From: Microtetraspora fusca
GTDB taxonomy: Bacteria > Actinomycetota > Actinomycetes > Streptosporangiales > Streptosporangiaceae
Direction of reading: 5' to 3'
Length of the DNA: 64,000 bases
Assembly (NCBI RefSeq): GCF_001570365.1
Contig: NZ_BBYK01000064.1
Span: 28,641-92,640, forward strand
Every line of letters begins with the position of its first letter. Position 1 is the stretch's first letter. The translations under genes were made by a program, and so were the position numbers. Of this stretch, positions 1-7,551 are shown piece by piece. Below the pieces are notes generated by a model. It did not search any database and was not told where the DNA came from. It saw only the letters and a program-made list of their open reading frames with translations.

Positions 1-56
1 GCGGGGCGGGCCGGGTCGCCCGCCTGCACCGCGCCTGGGTCGAGAGCCTCGCCTGA
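1..56 (+). CDS. 3' end of an unidentified protein-coding gene (partial)
   Basis: The reading frame that ends at TGA 54-56 is open to the window edge and gives a tail ending in ARLHRAWVESLA. A hairpin follows immediately, which fits a true gene end. Only about 17 residues are visible and I do not recognise the family. The tail is too short to assign a function. Confidence 0.35.
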   Translation, partial: GAGRVARLHRAWVESLA

Positions 57-87
57 CCGTACGCGCCGCGCCTGGGCGGCCGTACGG
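57..87 (+). terminator. Probable terminator hairpin of the truncated gene
   Basis: CCGTACG at 57-63 pairs with CGTACGG at 81-87, and GCCGC just inside pairs with GCGGC, leaving one bulged C. The hairpin starts right after the stop codon at 54-56. No U tract follows, which is common in actinomycetes. Confidence 0.35.
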
Positions 88-150
88 GAGAGCCGGAGGC
101 GCGGCCGTGCCGGGCGGAACCGGTGTTCCGGCTCGGTGACTGGTGAAAGG

Positions 151-225
151 TGCCCCGGGTGGGACTCGAACCCACACTGTACGGGTTTTGAATCCGCTCC
201 CTCATGCCAATTGGGGTACCGGGGC
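151..225 (-). tRNA. tRNA-Leu (CAA anticodon) with a short variable loop
   Basis: Read on the minus strand, the element has a 7-bp acceptor stem (GCCCCGG with CCGGGGC), a D arm closed by CCC/GGG with GG in the loop, an anticodon arm GCGGA-TTCAAAA-CCCGT and a T arm GTGGG-TTCGAGT-CCCAC. The loop places CAA at positions 34-36, a leucine anticodon. The variable loop is only five bases (ACAGT), whereas bacterial leucine tRNAs normally carry a long variable arm. The pair closing the anticodon loop is an A-C mismatch. The 3' CCA is not encoded: A is followed by CCT. A small hairpin at 115-130 (CGGAAC/GTTCCG) could end the transcript. The cloverleaf is clear; the amino acid actually charged is uncertain. 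Confidence 0.85.
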
Positions 226-343
226 TTCAATCCGGACTCTATGTGACGCGTCCGAACCCGTCGCTCGGAGCTTAGCGGATGAACGATCAACCACACGCCC
301 CGGGCGTGGTCCTACTGTAGTGGACATCGGTAACCTCTTGTGC

Positions 344-925
344 GTGACTACGCAGCGGCGAGTGGTGATCGCGGAAGACGAGGCCCTGATCCGCCTCGAT
401 CTCAAGGAGATGCTCGAAGAGGACGGTTACGCCGTCGTGGGGGAGGCCGGCGACGGTGAGACGGCCGTCAAGAAGGCCATCGAGCTGCGTCCCGATCTGG
501 TGATCCTCGACGTGAAGATGCCCGTGCTCGACGGGATCTCGGCCGCCGAGCGGATCGTCTCCGAGCGCATCGCGCCCTGCCTCATCCTCACCGCGTTCTC
601 GCAGCGCGACCTCGTGGAGCGGGCCAGGGACGCGGGGGCCATGGCCTACCTGGTCAAGCCGTTCACCAAGGGGGACCTCATCCCCGCGATCGAGATGGCG
701 GTCAGCCGCCACGAGGAGATCGCCGCGCTGGAGAAGGAGGTCTCCGGCCTCTCGGAGCGGCTGGAGACCCGCAAGCTCGTCGAGCGGGCCAAGGGCCTGC
801 TCATGGCGCAGCACGGCTGGACCGAGCCGCAGGCGTTCCGCTGGATCCAGAAGGCGTCGATGGACCGCCGCCTGAGCATGCGGCAGGTTGCCCAGATCGT
901 CGTCGACGACGCGGCCGGGAGCTGA
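344..925 (+). CDS. pdtaR: ANTAR-domain response regulator PdtaR
   Basis: This 193-residue protein has a CheY-like receiver domain (about 6-122) with acidic residues E11 and D12, phosphoacceptor D56 and K105 in LVKPF. A coiled linker follows, then an ANTAR RNA-binding domain (about 132-187) beginning RKLVERAKGLLM. Proteins of this family, like M. tuberculosis PdtaR, are phosphorylated by a partner kinase and control transcription termination by binding RNA with paired hexaloop hairpins. No kinase gene is adjacent. I chose GTG 344 because TAACCT at 331-336 sits where a -10 box for a leaderless transcript should be. Reading upstream in frame would run through the tRNA. A small hairpin (CACGCCC/GGGCGTG, 294-308) lies upstream. 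Confidence 0.92.
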   Translation: MTTQRRVVIAEDEALIRLDLKEMLEEDGYAVVGEAGDGETAVKKAIELRPDLVILDVKMPVLDGISAAERIVSERIAPCLILTAFSQRDLVERARDAGAMAYLVKPFTKGDLIPAIEMAVSRHEEIAALEKEVSGLSERLETRKLVERAKGLLMAQHGWTEPQAFRWIQKASMDRRLSMRQVAQIVVDDAAGS

Positions 926-1051
926 CGACGGGGACGGCTCCGCCCGGCGCTTTCTGCGGCGCCGGGCGTTCGCCGCAGACGGGTGCGTACATGGACAAAA
1001 GCACTATCTTGGCGACTGTCCAGCCCCGATAAAAAGCGTAATTAACATCTT

Positions 1052-1104
1052 TTGCCAGGTTTGTTACCAGATCGATTTTGGGCTGGACCGGTTTACATAA
1101 CAAA
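1052..1104 (+). promoter_or_regulatory. AT-rich regulatory region upstream of the liv operon
   Basis: The 318 bases between pdtaR and the substrate-binding protein gene hold no gene. Their AT-rich core at about 1030-1110 stands out from the surroundings. TTTGTTACC at 1060-1068 and TAACAAA at 1098-1104 form inverted half-sites, with a TTGCCA at 1052-1057 and a TACATA at 1094-1099 as possible promoter parts. The spacing does not single out one promoter. I infer a regulator binding region for the transporter operon. Confidence 0.35.
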
Positions 1105-1243
1105 GCCATAACCGTGATGGCCTCTGTACCGACCTGTGACTTCGCGAGGTTGTACTACCGCTCACGACCCCTGGGCTGACCGCTGTCTTGGGGCGGACGC
1201 GTATCCGATCCCCATGGGGGGATCAAGCGAAAGGAAGGCAACC

Positions 1244-2437
1244 TTGCGATCCACGATCGCTCGCCTCGGTGGCGTCGTCGCTGCCGGTACAGCGCTTGTC
1301 CTCGGCCTCGCGGCCTGTGGGAGCGGCACTGAGGAGGCTTCGCCGACCGGTGCTCAGAACGGTGACGGTGTCACCACCCTCAAGATCGGGTTCATGGGTG
1401 ACCTGACCGGGGCCAACTCCGCGCTGATGATCCCGCCGTCCCAGGGCGCCCAGCTCGCCGTCGACGAGTTCAACGCCAAGTCGACCAAGGTCAAGGTCGA
1501 GATGGTGAAGTACGACAGCCAGGGCAACCCCGACCAGGCCGTCACCCAGGTCCAGCAGGCCATCACCCAGGACAAGATCACCGCCCTCGTCGGCCCCGGT
1601 TTCTCCGGCGAGTCGCGCAACGTCGGCCCCATCCTGGAGCAGGCCAAGATTCCGAGCATCTCGGCCTCGGCGACCAACCCCGCGCTGGCCGACAACGGCT
1701 GGAAGTTCTGGCACCGCGTCGTCGCCAACGACGACGTCCAGGGCCCGGCCGTCGCCGAGTTCCTGGTCAAGGCCAAGTCGGCCAAGAAGGCCTTCGTCAT
1801 CGACGACGCCGCCGAGTACGGCGCCGGCCTCGGTGACGCGGTGGCCAAGGGCTTCGAGTCCCAGGGCGTCAAGGTCGAGCGGGACAAGATCGACCCCGAG
1901 GGCTCGGACTACTCCTCGACCGTCACCAAGGTGAAGGCGTCCGCGCCGGACGTCATCTTCTTCGGCGGCTACTACGCCCCGCTCGGCCGGCTGCTCAAGC
2001 AGCTCCGCGACGGCGGCGTGAAGGCGGTCGTCTCCTCCGGTGACGGCTCGGTCGACCAGGCGCTCGTCGAGGGCGCGGGCAAGGACGCCGCCGAGGGCGC
2101 GGTCCTCGGTTGCCCCTGCCTCATCCCGTTCGGCTCGGACGTGCCGGAGCTGAAGACCTTCAGCGACAACTACAAGGCGAAGTTCGGCACCGACCCGCTG
2201 ATCTACGCCACCGAGGGCTACGACGCGATGACCGCCTTCCTGAAGGCGATCGAGGCGGGCAACACCACCTCCGAGAAGATCAACGAGTACCTCTCGACGA
2301 TCGACTTCCCGGGTGTTTCCAAGCAGATCAAGTTCAACCCGAACGGTGAGATCGCCGCGAGCGTCATTCACATCTACGAGGTGAAGGACGGCAAGGTGAC
2401 CTGGCTGGGCGACACCTCGAAGGCTCAGCTGAGCTGA
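1244..2437 (+). CDS. livJ: Branched-chain amino acid ABC transporter, substrate-binding lipoprotein
   Basis: This is the extracytoplasmic receptor of a HAAT-type importer. It captures leucine, isoleucine, valine or similar amino acids and passes them to the LivHM permease. The 397-residue product starts with a basic, hydrophobic signal peptide ending in a lipobox (LAAC), so it should be lipid-anchored on the outer face of the membrane. The rest is a two-lobed periplasmic-binding type I fold (leucine-binding family), with GFMGDLTG near the start and ALVGPGFSGES typical of the ligand cleft. I prefer TTG 1244 because AAAGGAAGG lies about six bases upstream. An in-frame ATG at 1214 would add ten residues without a good ribosome site. 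It leads a five-gene operon. Confidence 0.93.
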   Translation: MRSTIARLGGVVAAGTALVLGLAACGSGTEEASPTGAQNGDGVTTLKIGFMGDLTGANSALMIPPSQGAQLAVDEFNAKSTKVKVEMVKYDSQGNPDQAVTQVQQAITQDKITALVGPGFSGESRNVGPILEQAKIPSISASATNPALADNGWKFWHRVVANDDVQGPAVAEFLVKAKSAKKAFVIDDAAEYGAGLGDAVAKGFESQGVKVERDKIDPEGSDYSSTVTKVKASAPDVIFFGGYYAPLGRLLKQLRDGGVKAVVSSGDGSVDQALVEGAGKDAAEGAVLGCPCLIPFGSDVPELKTFSDNYKAKFGTDPLIYATEGYDAMTAFLKAIEAGNTTSEKINEYLSTIDFPGVSKQIKFNPNGEIAASVIHIYEVKDGKVTWLGDTSKAQLS

Positions 2438-2539
2438 GGCGACGAGTAGCGACCTGAGAACGCTGAGGAGCGGGAGTGACCCCGCTCCCGCTCCTCACTG
2501 CCCGGCGACCCCGGTTGCCCCGGTTCGAAAGCGACCACC

Positions 2540-3508
2540 GTGCTCAACGACTTCATCAGCCAGGTCGGGCCGTCCACAGTCGGAGGTCTGGCCAGCGGCG
2601 CCATCTACGCTCTGATCGCCCTCGGCTACACGATGGTGTACGGCGTCCTGCGCCTGATCAACTTCGCCCACTCGGAAATCTTCATGATCGGCTCCTTCGC
2701 GGCGCTGTTCGTGATCAACTTGATGGGGATCACCGGCCCGCTCAGCGGGATCGCGCTGGTCGGCACGATGCTCCTGCTCCTGCTGGCGTCCATGGCCGCC
2801 TCGGGCGGCGCGGCCGTCGTGCTGGAGCGGGTGGCCTACCGGCCGCTGCGCAGGCGCGGCGCCTCCCGGCTCGCGGCGCTCATCTCCGCGATCGGCGCCT
2901 CGATCTTCCTCCAGGAGCTCTTCGCCCTGGTGATCATCCCCGAGGTGTTCGACCGTCCCTCGCAGGGCCGCAACCAGGTCCCCGTCCCGCGGCTCTTCGA
3001 CCGTGAGACGGTCTTCTCGATCGGCAACACCGACATCAGGAACGACCACCTGTTCATCATCGTCGCCGCCGTGGTGATGATGGTCCTGCTCGACGTCTTC
3101 GTGAACCGCACCAGGATCGGCCGCGGCATCCGGGCGACCTCCCAGGACCCCGAGACCGCCGTGCTCATGGGCGTGAACATCGACAGCATCATCCGCACCA
3201 CCTTCCTCGTCGGCGGCGCCATGGCGGGCGTGGCCGCGCTGCTCTACGCCATGGAGTTCGAGAACCTCCGCTTCAACGTCGGCTTCCTGCTCGGCGTCAA
3301 GGCGTTCACCGCGGCGGTGCTCGGCGGCATCGGCAACCTACGCGGGGCGCTCCTCGGCGGGCTCATGCTCGGTCTCATCGAGAACTGGGGCTCGATCTTC
3401 TTCGGCTCAGAGTGGAAGGACGTCATCGCCTTCTCCGTCCTCGTCCTCGTCCTCCTGTTCCGTCCCACCGGCATCCTCGGTGAATCCCTCCAGCGAGCGC
3501 GCGCATGA
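2540..3508 (+). CDS. livH: Branched-chain amino acid ABC transporter permease LivH
   Basis: LivH is one of two membrane subunits of the importer. The 322-residue protein has about eight hydrophobic helices and the family features GAIYALIALGYTMVYGVLRLIN at the start and LGGIGNLRGALLGG near the end, where the EAA-like loop contacts the ATPases. GTG 2540 is the start. The gene lies 102 bases after livJ and its TGA overlaps the ATG of livM, which implies coupled translation. Confidence 0.93.
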   Translation: MLNDFISQVGPSTVGGLASGAIYALIALGYTMVYGVLRLINFAHSEIFMIGSFAALFVINLMGITGPLSGIALVGTMLLLLLASMAASGGAAVVLERVAYRPLRRRGASRLAALISAIGASIFLQELFALVIIPEVFDRPSQGRNQVPVPRLFDRETVFSIGNTDIRNDHLFIIVAAVVMMVLLDVFVNRTRIGRGIRATSQDPETAVLMGVNIDSIIRTTFLVGGAMAGVAALLYAMEFENLRFNVGFLLGVKAFTAAVLGGIGNLRGALLGGLMLGLIENWGSIFFGSEWKDVIAFSVLVLVLLFRPTGILGESLQRARA

Positions 3509-4641
3509 ACGCTAACTCCAACGTCCGAGACGGAAACCCGCTGACGGCCCTCAGACGGACGGTCGGCGGCTACACCGACGGCGTGCGCGACTGGTGGGCG
3601 ACCGCCCCCCGCTGGGCCCGCTGGACTGTGTACGCCCTGCTGATCGCGCTCGCGATCGTCGCGCCCAGCGACGCCATCGGGTCGTTCATGTCCCCGCACT
3701 CGCACTGGGCGTCGCTGCTGTTCAGCCCCATCGGGACGTACGTCCTGCTCGCGGTGGGCCTGAACGTGGTGGTCGGGCAGGCCGGCCTGCTGGACCTCGG
3801 CTTCGTCGCCTTCTACGCCATCGGCGCCTACACCATGGCGATCTTCGGCACCAAGTACGGCTGGGACTTCTGGCCGGTGCTGGTCGTCGGCATCTTCATG
3901 ACGGCGGTGTCGGGCATCATCCTCGGCTCGCCGACGCTGCGGCTGCGCGGGGACTACCTCGCGATCGTCACGCTGGGATTCGGCGAGATCGTCCGGATCA
4001 CGGCGCAGAACACGGAGTACATCGGCGGCTCGCGCGGCATCACGAACATCCCGCACCCGCAGCCCATCTTCGGCGTGGAGTTCTTCCTCGACCCGCTGCC
4101 GTACTACTACCTGCTGCTCGCGGCGATCATCCTCGTCGTCATCTTCGCGAAGCGGCTGGAACGGAGCCGGGTCGGCCGGGCCTGGGAGGCCATCCGCGAG
4201 GACGAGGACGCGGCCGAGCTGATGGGCGTGCCGACGTTCAAGTTCAAGCTGCTCGCCTTCTTCATCGGGGCGATGATCGGCGGCCTCACCGGCGTCATCT
4301 GGGCCAGCAAGGTCATCGCGATCCAGCCGCCCAACTTCCCGTTCATCCTGTCGGCCACGATCCTGGCCGCCGTGGTGCTCGGCGGCTCGGGCAACCTGCC
4401 CGGCGTGATGATCGGCGCGTTCCTGATCGCCTGGCTGCCCGAGCGCTTCCGGGGCTTCGCCGACTACCGGATCCTCATCTTCGGCGCGGCGCTCGTGCTG
4501 ACGATGGCGCTGCGTCCGGAGGGCCTGCTGCCGCCCCGCCGTCGCCGCGCCGTCAGCGGAGCCGTCACGAAGCCCGAGACGCCCCCCGCGGGCGGTGACG
4601 AGGCCGGCGACGACCGGCCCGCCGAGGAGGTGGCCAAGTGA
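3505..4641 (+). CDS. livM: Branched-chain amino acid ABC transporter permease LivM
   Basis: LivM is the second membrane subunit. It is 378 residues with a cytoplasmic N-terminal stretch of about 35 residues, roughly nine to ten hydrophobic helices, the conserved GLNVVVGQAGLLDLG and GDYLAIVTLGFGEI segments, and a charged, disordered tail of about 35 residues rich in P, E and D. The tail is an actinobacterial addition, not part of the transport fold. ATG 3505 overlaps the livH stop by four bases, and the next gene overlaps its end in the same way. Confidence 0.93.
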   Translation: MNANSNVRDGNPLTALRRTVGGYTDGVRDWWATAPRWARWTVYALLIALAIVAPSDAIGSFMSPHSHWASLLFSPIGTYVLLAVGLNVVVGQAGLLDLGFVAFYAIGAYTMAIFGTKYGWDFWPVLVVGIFMTAVSGIILGSPTLRLRGDYLAIVTLGFGEIVRITAQNTEYIGGSRGITNIPHPQPIFGVEFFLDPLPYYYLLLAAIILVVIFAKRLERSRVGRAWEAIREDEDAAELMGVPTFKFKLLAFFIGAMIGGLTGVIWASKVIAIQPPNFPFILSATILAAVVLGGSGNLPGVMIGAFLIAWLPERFRGFADYRILIFGAALVLTMALRPEGLLPPRRRRAVSGAVTKPETPPAGGDEAGDDRPAEEVAK

Positions 4642-5441
4642 GCCAGCCGGAAAACGCGAGCCAGCCGGCGAAGACGCTCCTGGAGCTCCGCCAGGTCACC
4701 ATGCGCTTCGGCGGCGTGCAGGCGCTCGGCGGAGTCGACCTCGCCGTCAAGGAGGGGGAGATCTTCGCGCTCATCGGCCCGAACGGCGCCGGCAAGACCA
4801 CGGTCTTCAACACGATCACCGGCGTCTACCGGCCGACCTCGGGCGAGGTCGTCTTCGACGGTCAGAAGATCAGCGGCATGAAGCGGTTCAAGGTGACCAA
4901 GAGCGGTGTCGCCCGCACGTTCCAGAACATCCGGCTGTTCCACAACATGTCGGCCCTGGAGAACGTCCTCGTGGGCGCGGACGCGCATCACCGGACGGGC
5001 GCGGTCGGCGCGGCGCTCGGGCTGCCCTGGCACCGCCGCGAGGAGAAGCGCGGGCGCGAGCGGGCGATGGAGCTGCTCGAGTTCGCCGGCATCGCCCACC
5101 GGGCCGACGAGACGGCGAAGAACCTGCCCTACGGTGACCAGCGCAGGCTGGAGATCGTCCGGGCGCTCGCGACCGAGCCCAAGCTCGTGCTGCTCGACGA
5201 GCCCGCAGCCGGCATGAACCCGGCGGAGAAGATCGAGCTGCAGAAGCTCATCAAGGCCATCCGCGACGCGGGCCGCACGATCCTGCTGATCGAGCACGAC
5301 ATGGCCCTGATCATGGGCATCAGCGACCGCATCGCGGTCCTGGACTTCGGGCAGAAGATCGCCGACGGTCTCCCGGCCGAGGTGCAGAACGACCCGCGGG
5401 TCATCGAGGCGTACTTGGGAGCTCCCGCAGATGCTTCTTGA
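4638..5441 (+). CDS. livG: Branched-chain amino acid ABC transporter ATP-binding protein LivG
   Basis: LivG is one of the two ATPases that drive the importer from the cytoplasm. In 267 residues it shows Walker A GPNGAGKT (47-54), Walker B LVLLDEPAAGMN and the switch histidine in LLIEHDM. The LivG-type signature loop reads LPYGDQRRLEI in place of the classical LSGGQ, as is usual in this subfamily. The first dozen residues are a polar extension. GTG 4638 overlaps the livM stop by four bases. Confidence 0.93.
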   Translation: MSQPENASQPAKTLLELRQVTMRFGGVQALGGVDLAVKEGEIFALIGPNGAGKTTVFNTITGVYRPTSGEVVFDGQKISGMKRFKVTKSGVARTFQNIRLFHNMSALENVLVGADAHHRTGAVGAALGLPWHRREEKRGRERAMELLEFAGIAHRADETAKNLPYGDQRRLEIVRALATEPKLVLLDEPAAGMNPAEKIELQKLIKAIRDAGRTILLIEHDMALIMGISDRIAVLDFGQKIADGLPAEVQNDPRVIEAYLGAPADAS

Positions 5442-6147
5442 GATCAAGGACATCCACGTCCACTACGGCAAGATCGAGGCTCTCAAGGGCGTGTCGCTGG
5501 AGGTCGACGAGGGCGAGATCGTCACCCTCATCGGCGCCAACGGCGCGGGCAAGACCACGACGCTCAAGACCATCTCGGGCCTGCGCGGGCTGTCGTCCGG
5601 CAGCGTCTTCTTCGACGGCAAGGACATCAGCCGCCTGCCGGGCCACAAGCGGGTGCTCGTCGGCATCGGCCAGTCTCCGGAGGGCCGCGGCGTCTTCCCC
5701 GGCATGACGGTCACCGAGAACCTCCTCATGGGCGCGTACGCCCGGCGCGGCGACTTCTCGAAGGACCTGGCCGAGGTGTTCGAGCTCTTCCCGCGGCTGG
5801 CCGAGCGCAAGGACCAGGCCGGCGGCACGATGTCGGGCGGCGAGCAGCAGATGGTCGCCATCGGCCGCGCGCTGATGAGCAAGCCCAAGGTGCTCCTCCT
5901 CGACGAGCCGTCGATGGGGCTGGCGCCGATGCTGGTGGCCCAGATCTTCTCGATCATCAAGGAGATCAACGCGCGGGGGACCACGGTCCTGCTGGTCGAG
6001 CAGAACGCGCAGCAGGCGCTCCAGCTCGCCCACCGGGCGTACGTCCTGGAGACCGGCAGGGTGGTCAAGTCCGCCCCGGCCGCCGATCTCCTGGACGACC
6101 CGCAGGTGCGCGAGGCGTACCTGGGCGGGGCGCTCGGGCAGCACTGA
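5431..6147 (+). CDS. livF: Branched-chain amino acid ABC transporter ATP-binding protein LivF
   Basis: LivF is the partner ATPase of LivG. The 238-residue protein has Walker A GANGAGKT (35-42), signature MSGGEQQMVAIGRAL, Walker B VLLLDEPSMGLAP and the LLVEQNAQ switch segment typical of LivF. Its ATG lies inside the last codons of livG (11-base overlap). It is the last gene of the operon, and a strong hairpin follows 16 bases after the stop. Confidence 0.93.
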   Translation: MLLEIKDIHVHYGKIEALKGVSLEVDEGEIVTLIGANGAGKTTTLKTISGLRGLSSGSVFFDGKDISRLPGHKRVLVGIGQSPEGRGVFPGMTVTENLLMGAYARRGDFSKDLAEVFELFPRLAERKDQAGGTMSGGEQQMVAIGRALMSKPKVLLLDEPSMGLAPMLVAQIFSIIKEINARGTTVLLVEQNAQQALQLAHRAYVLETGRVVKSAPAADLLDDPQVREAYLGGALGQH

Positions 6148-6163
6148 CGGCGCGACGCGGCGG

Positions 6164-6195
6164 AGGCCGGCCGGGGGACGCTCACCGGCCGGCCT
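6164..6195. terminator. Bidirectional terminator hairpin after livF
   Basis: AGGCCGGCCGG (6164-6174) pairs perfectly with CCGGCCGGCCT (6185-6195) around a 10-base loop. It lies between convergent livF and the lipoprotein gene and can serve both strands. Confidence 0.65.
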
Positions 6196-6210
6196 TCCGT
6201 GTGCGCACGC

Positions 6211-6765
6211 TCAGCGGACGGGCAACTCGACGCCCTTGGACGGCGTGACCGAGCCGAACGGCGGTTCGCCGAAGAGCCGGACCTTCGTGATCTGCGCGTC
6301 CTTCGGCACGTCGAACCACAGGTCGAACTCCGTGCGGACGAAGCTGCCCATCATCATCTCGTCGGGCTGCCGCTTCATCGCCTGGGTGAAGGAGTCGACG
6401 TGGAAGACGCGGCCGTCCGAGGCGACGAGGAGCTGGCGCTTGGCCTCGAACTTCTGATTGGTCCGGTCGACGTTCTGCACGACGATCCTGGCGCTGACGA
6501 ACTTCCCCTTGGCGTTCCACTCGGCGTGGCTGCCGATCAGGCTCGACATGCCGTCCTGGAAGCCGATGAGCCAGAAGCGGGTGGCGCCGTCGGTCACGAG
6601 GGAGGGGCGGAGCACGCTCTCGCCGGGGCGGGCGGTCTCGGTCGGGAGGATGTAGGTGTGGGCGGTCGCGACCGGTTTCGCCGGAGGATCCGAGCATCCG
6701 GTCGTGAGGGCGGCTGCGGTCACGGTGACGACCGCGAGCAGTCGGGCCCGGGCAAACCACGGCAT
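6211..6765 (-). CDS. Putative lipoprotein, DUF4352-like immunoglobulin-fold domain
   Basis: The 184-residue product has a signal peptide with a lipobox (LTTGC, Cys near 24) and should be anchored to the membrane surface. The mature part contains an alternating hydrophobic pattern like that of small Ig-fold lipoproteins of the DUF4352 type: SARIVVQNVDRTNQKF, a strand pair around LLVASDGRVF, and FDVPKDAQITKVRL, the usual statement of such domains that the modified residue influences a strand turn. Its role is unknown. I chose ATG 6765: on the minus strand TATCGT (6777-6772) ends six bases before it, the pattern of a leaderless promoter, and no Shine-Dalgarno is present. Longer upstream extensions are Arg/Pro-rich and look non-coding. 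Confidence 0.75.
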   Translation of the reverse strand: MPWFARARLLAVVTVTAAALTTGCSDPPAKPVATAHTYILPTETARPGESVLRPSLVTDGATRFWLIGFQDGMSSLIGSHAEWNAKGKFVSARIVVQNVDRTNQKFEAKRQLLVASDGRVFHVDSFTQAMKRQPDEMMMGSFVRTEFDLWFDVPKDAQITKVRLFGEPPFGSVTPSKGVELPVR

Positions 6766-6821
6766 TACCGCACGATAGATCCGTGCCCGGCGTCGGCGCA
6801 CCGGCATGCGATCAGGCGTAT

Positions 6822-6981
6822 CCGGATCGTTTCCTCGACGCGATCCGGGCGTCTCCGGAGCCGTGGCCGGTGGGGGAGAGCGGGGCGGCGCCGTTCCGTC
6901 TCGACGAGCCCGTGGCGGCCTTTGGGACCGTGCGCAGCTTCCCCGGCTCCGCACGTTGTCTACTCAGCTCGCCACGGGCTC
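6822..6981. other. Structured 300-base intergenic region with two hairpins
   Basis: The 303 bases between the lipoprotein start and the thioesterase stop carry no convincing gene. They hold a hairpin CCGGATCG/CGATCCGG (6822-6829 with 6841-6848) and a larger nested one: GAGCCCGTGGCG (6906-6917) pairs with CGCCACGGGCTC (6970-6981), and inside it CGTGCG (6929-6934) pairs with CGCACG (6950-6955), then AGC with GCT around a 7-base loop. It could be a terminator for the thioesterase transcript, the leader of the lipoprotein mRNA, or a small RNA. Confidence 0.4.
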
Positions 6982-7068
6982 CGAGCCGGACCAGGCTAGC
7001 GACGGCACCGCCCGTCGTGCAAAGAAACGGCGCGATCCGTTCCGATCGGGCCGGGGGACGGCCGTCGG

Positions 7069-7488
7069 TCAGCCGGCGTCGCGCAGCATGCAGGTGAGCC
7101 GCGCGGTGCAGACCCGGCGACCCTCGTCGTCGCTGATCTCGATGTCGTAGGTGGCGAGGCTGCGGCCCCCGTGGACCCGGGTGGCCACCGCCGTGACGTG
7201 GCCCGACGTGGCCGAGCGGTGGTGCGTGGCGTTGATCTCGATGCCGACCGCGACCCGTCCGGGCCCCGCGTGCAGCGCCGCCCCCATCGAGCCGACCGAC
7301 TCGGCCAGCACGCAGGAGGCGCCCCCGTGGAGCAGGCCGTACGGCTGGGTGTTGCCCTCCACCGGCATCCGCCCGACGACCTTCTCGGCGGTCGCCTCCA
7401 GGAGTTCGATGCCCATCCGATCCGGAAGGTGCCCGCGGCTGATCTGGTTGAGGAAAGTCACGGAGTCGTCGGGATTGGTCAGGGTCAA
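7069..7488 (-). CDS. PaaI-type hotdog thioesterase
   Basis: The 139-residue protein is a single hotdog domain of the PaaI/YdiI group, which hydrolyses acyl- or aroyl-CoA thioesters. The family motif is present: YGLLHGGASCVLAESVGSMGA, in which the His-Gly-Gly turn and the Glu form the active site. The following VGIEINATHHRSA and GRSLATYDIEI strands fit the fold. I chose TTG 7488 because GGAGG lies seven bases upstream and the family begins shortly before the first helix. It is divergent from polA with about 60 bases between starts. The substrate cannot be told from sequence. Confidence 0.85.
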   Translation of the reverse strand: MTLTNPDDSVTFLNQISRGHLPDRMGIELLEATAEKVVGRMPVEGNTQPYGLLHGGASCVLAESVGSMGAALHAGPGRVAVGIEINATHHRSATSGHVTAVATRVHGGRSLATYDIEISDDEGRRVCTARLTCMLRDAG

Positions 7489-7551
7489 GGGGATGCCTCC
7501 TGTACGCAAGAGCCTGCGGTTTCTGTCGTAGATGGAGACTAGGCTGCGGAT

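Noticed and set aside
143-343. Upstream extension of pdtaR to 143
   Set aside because: It would run through the tRNA gene and its promoter region, and the extra residues resemble no receiver domain.
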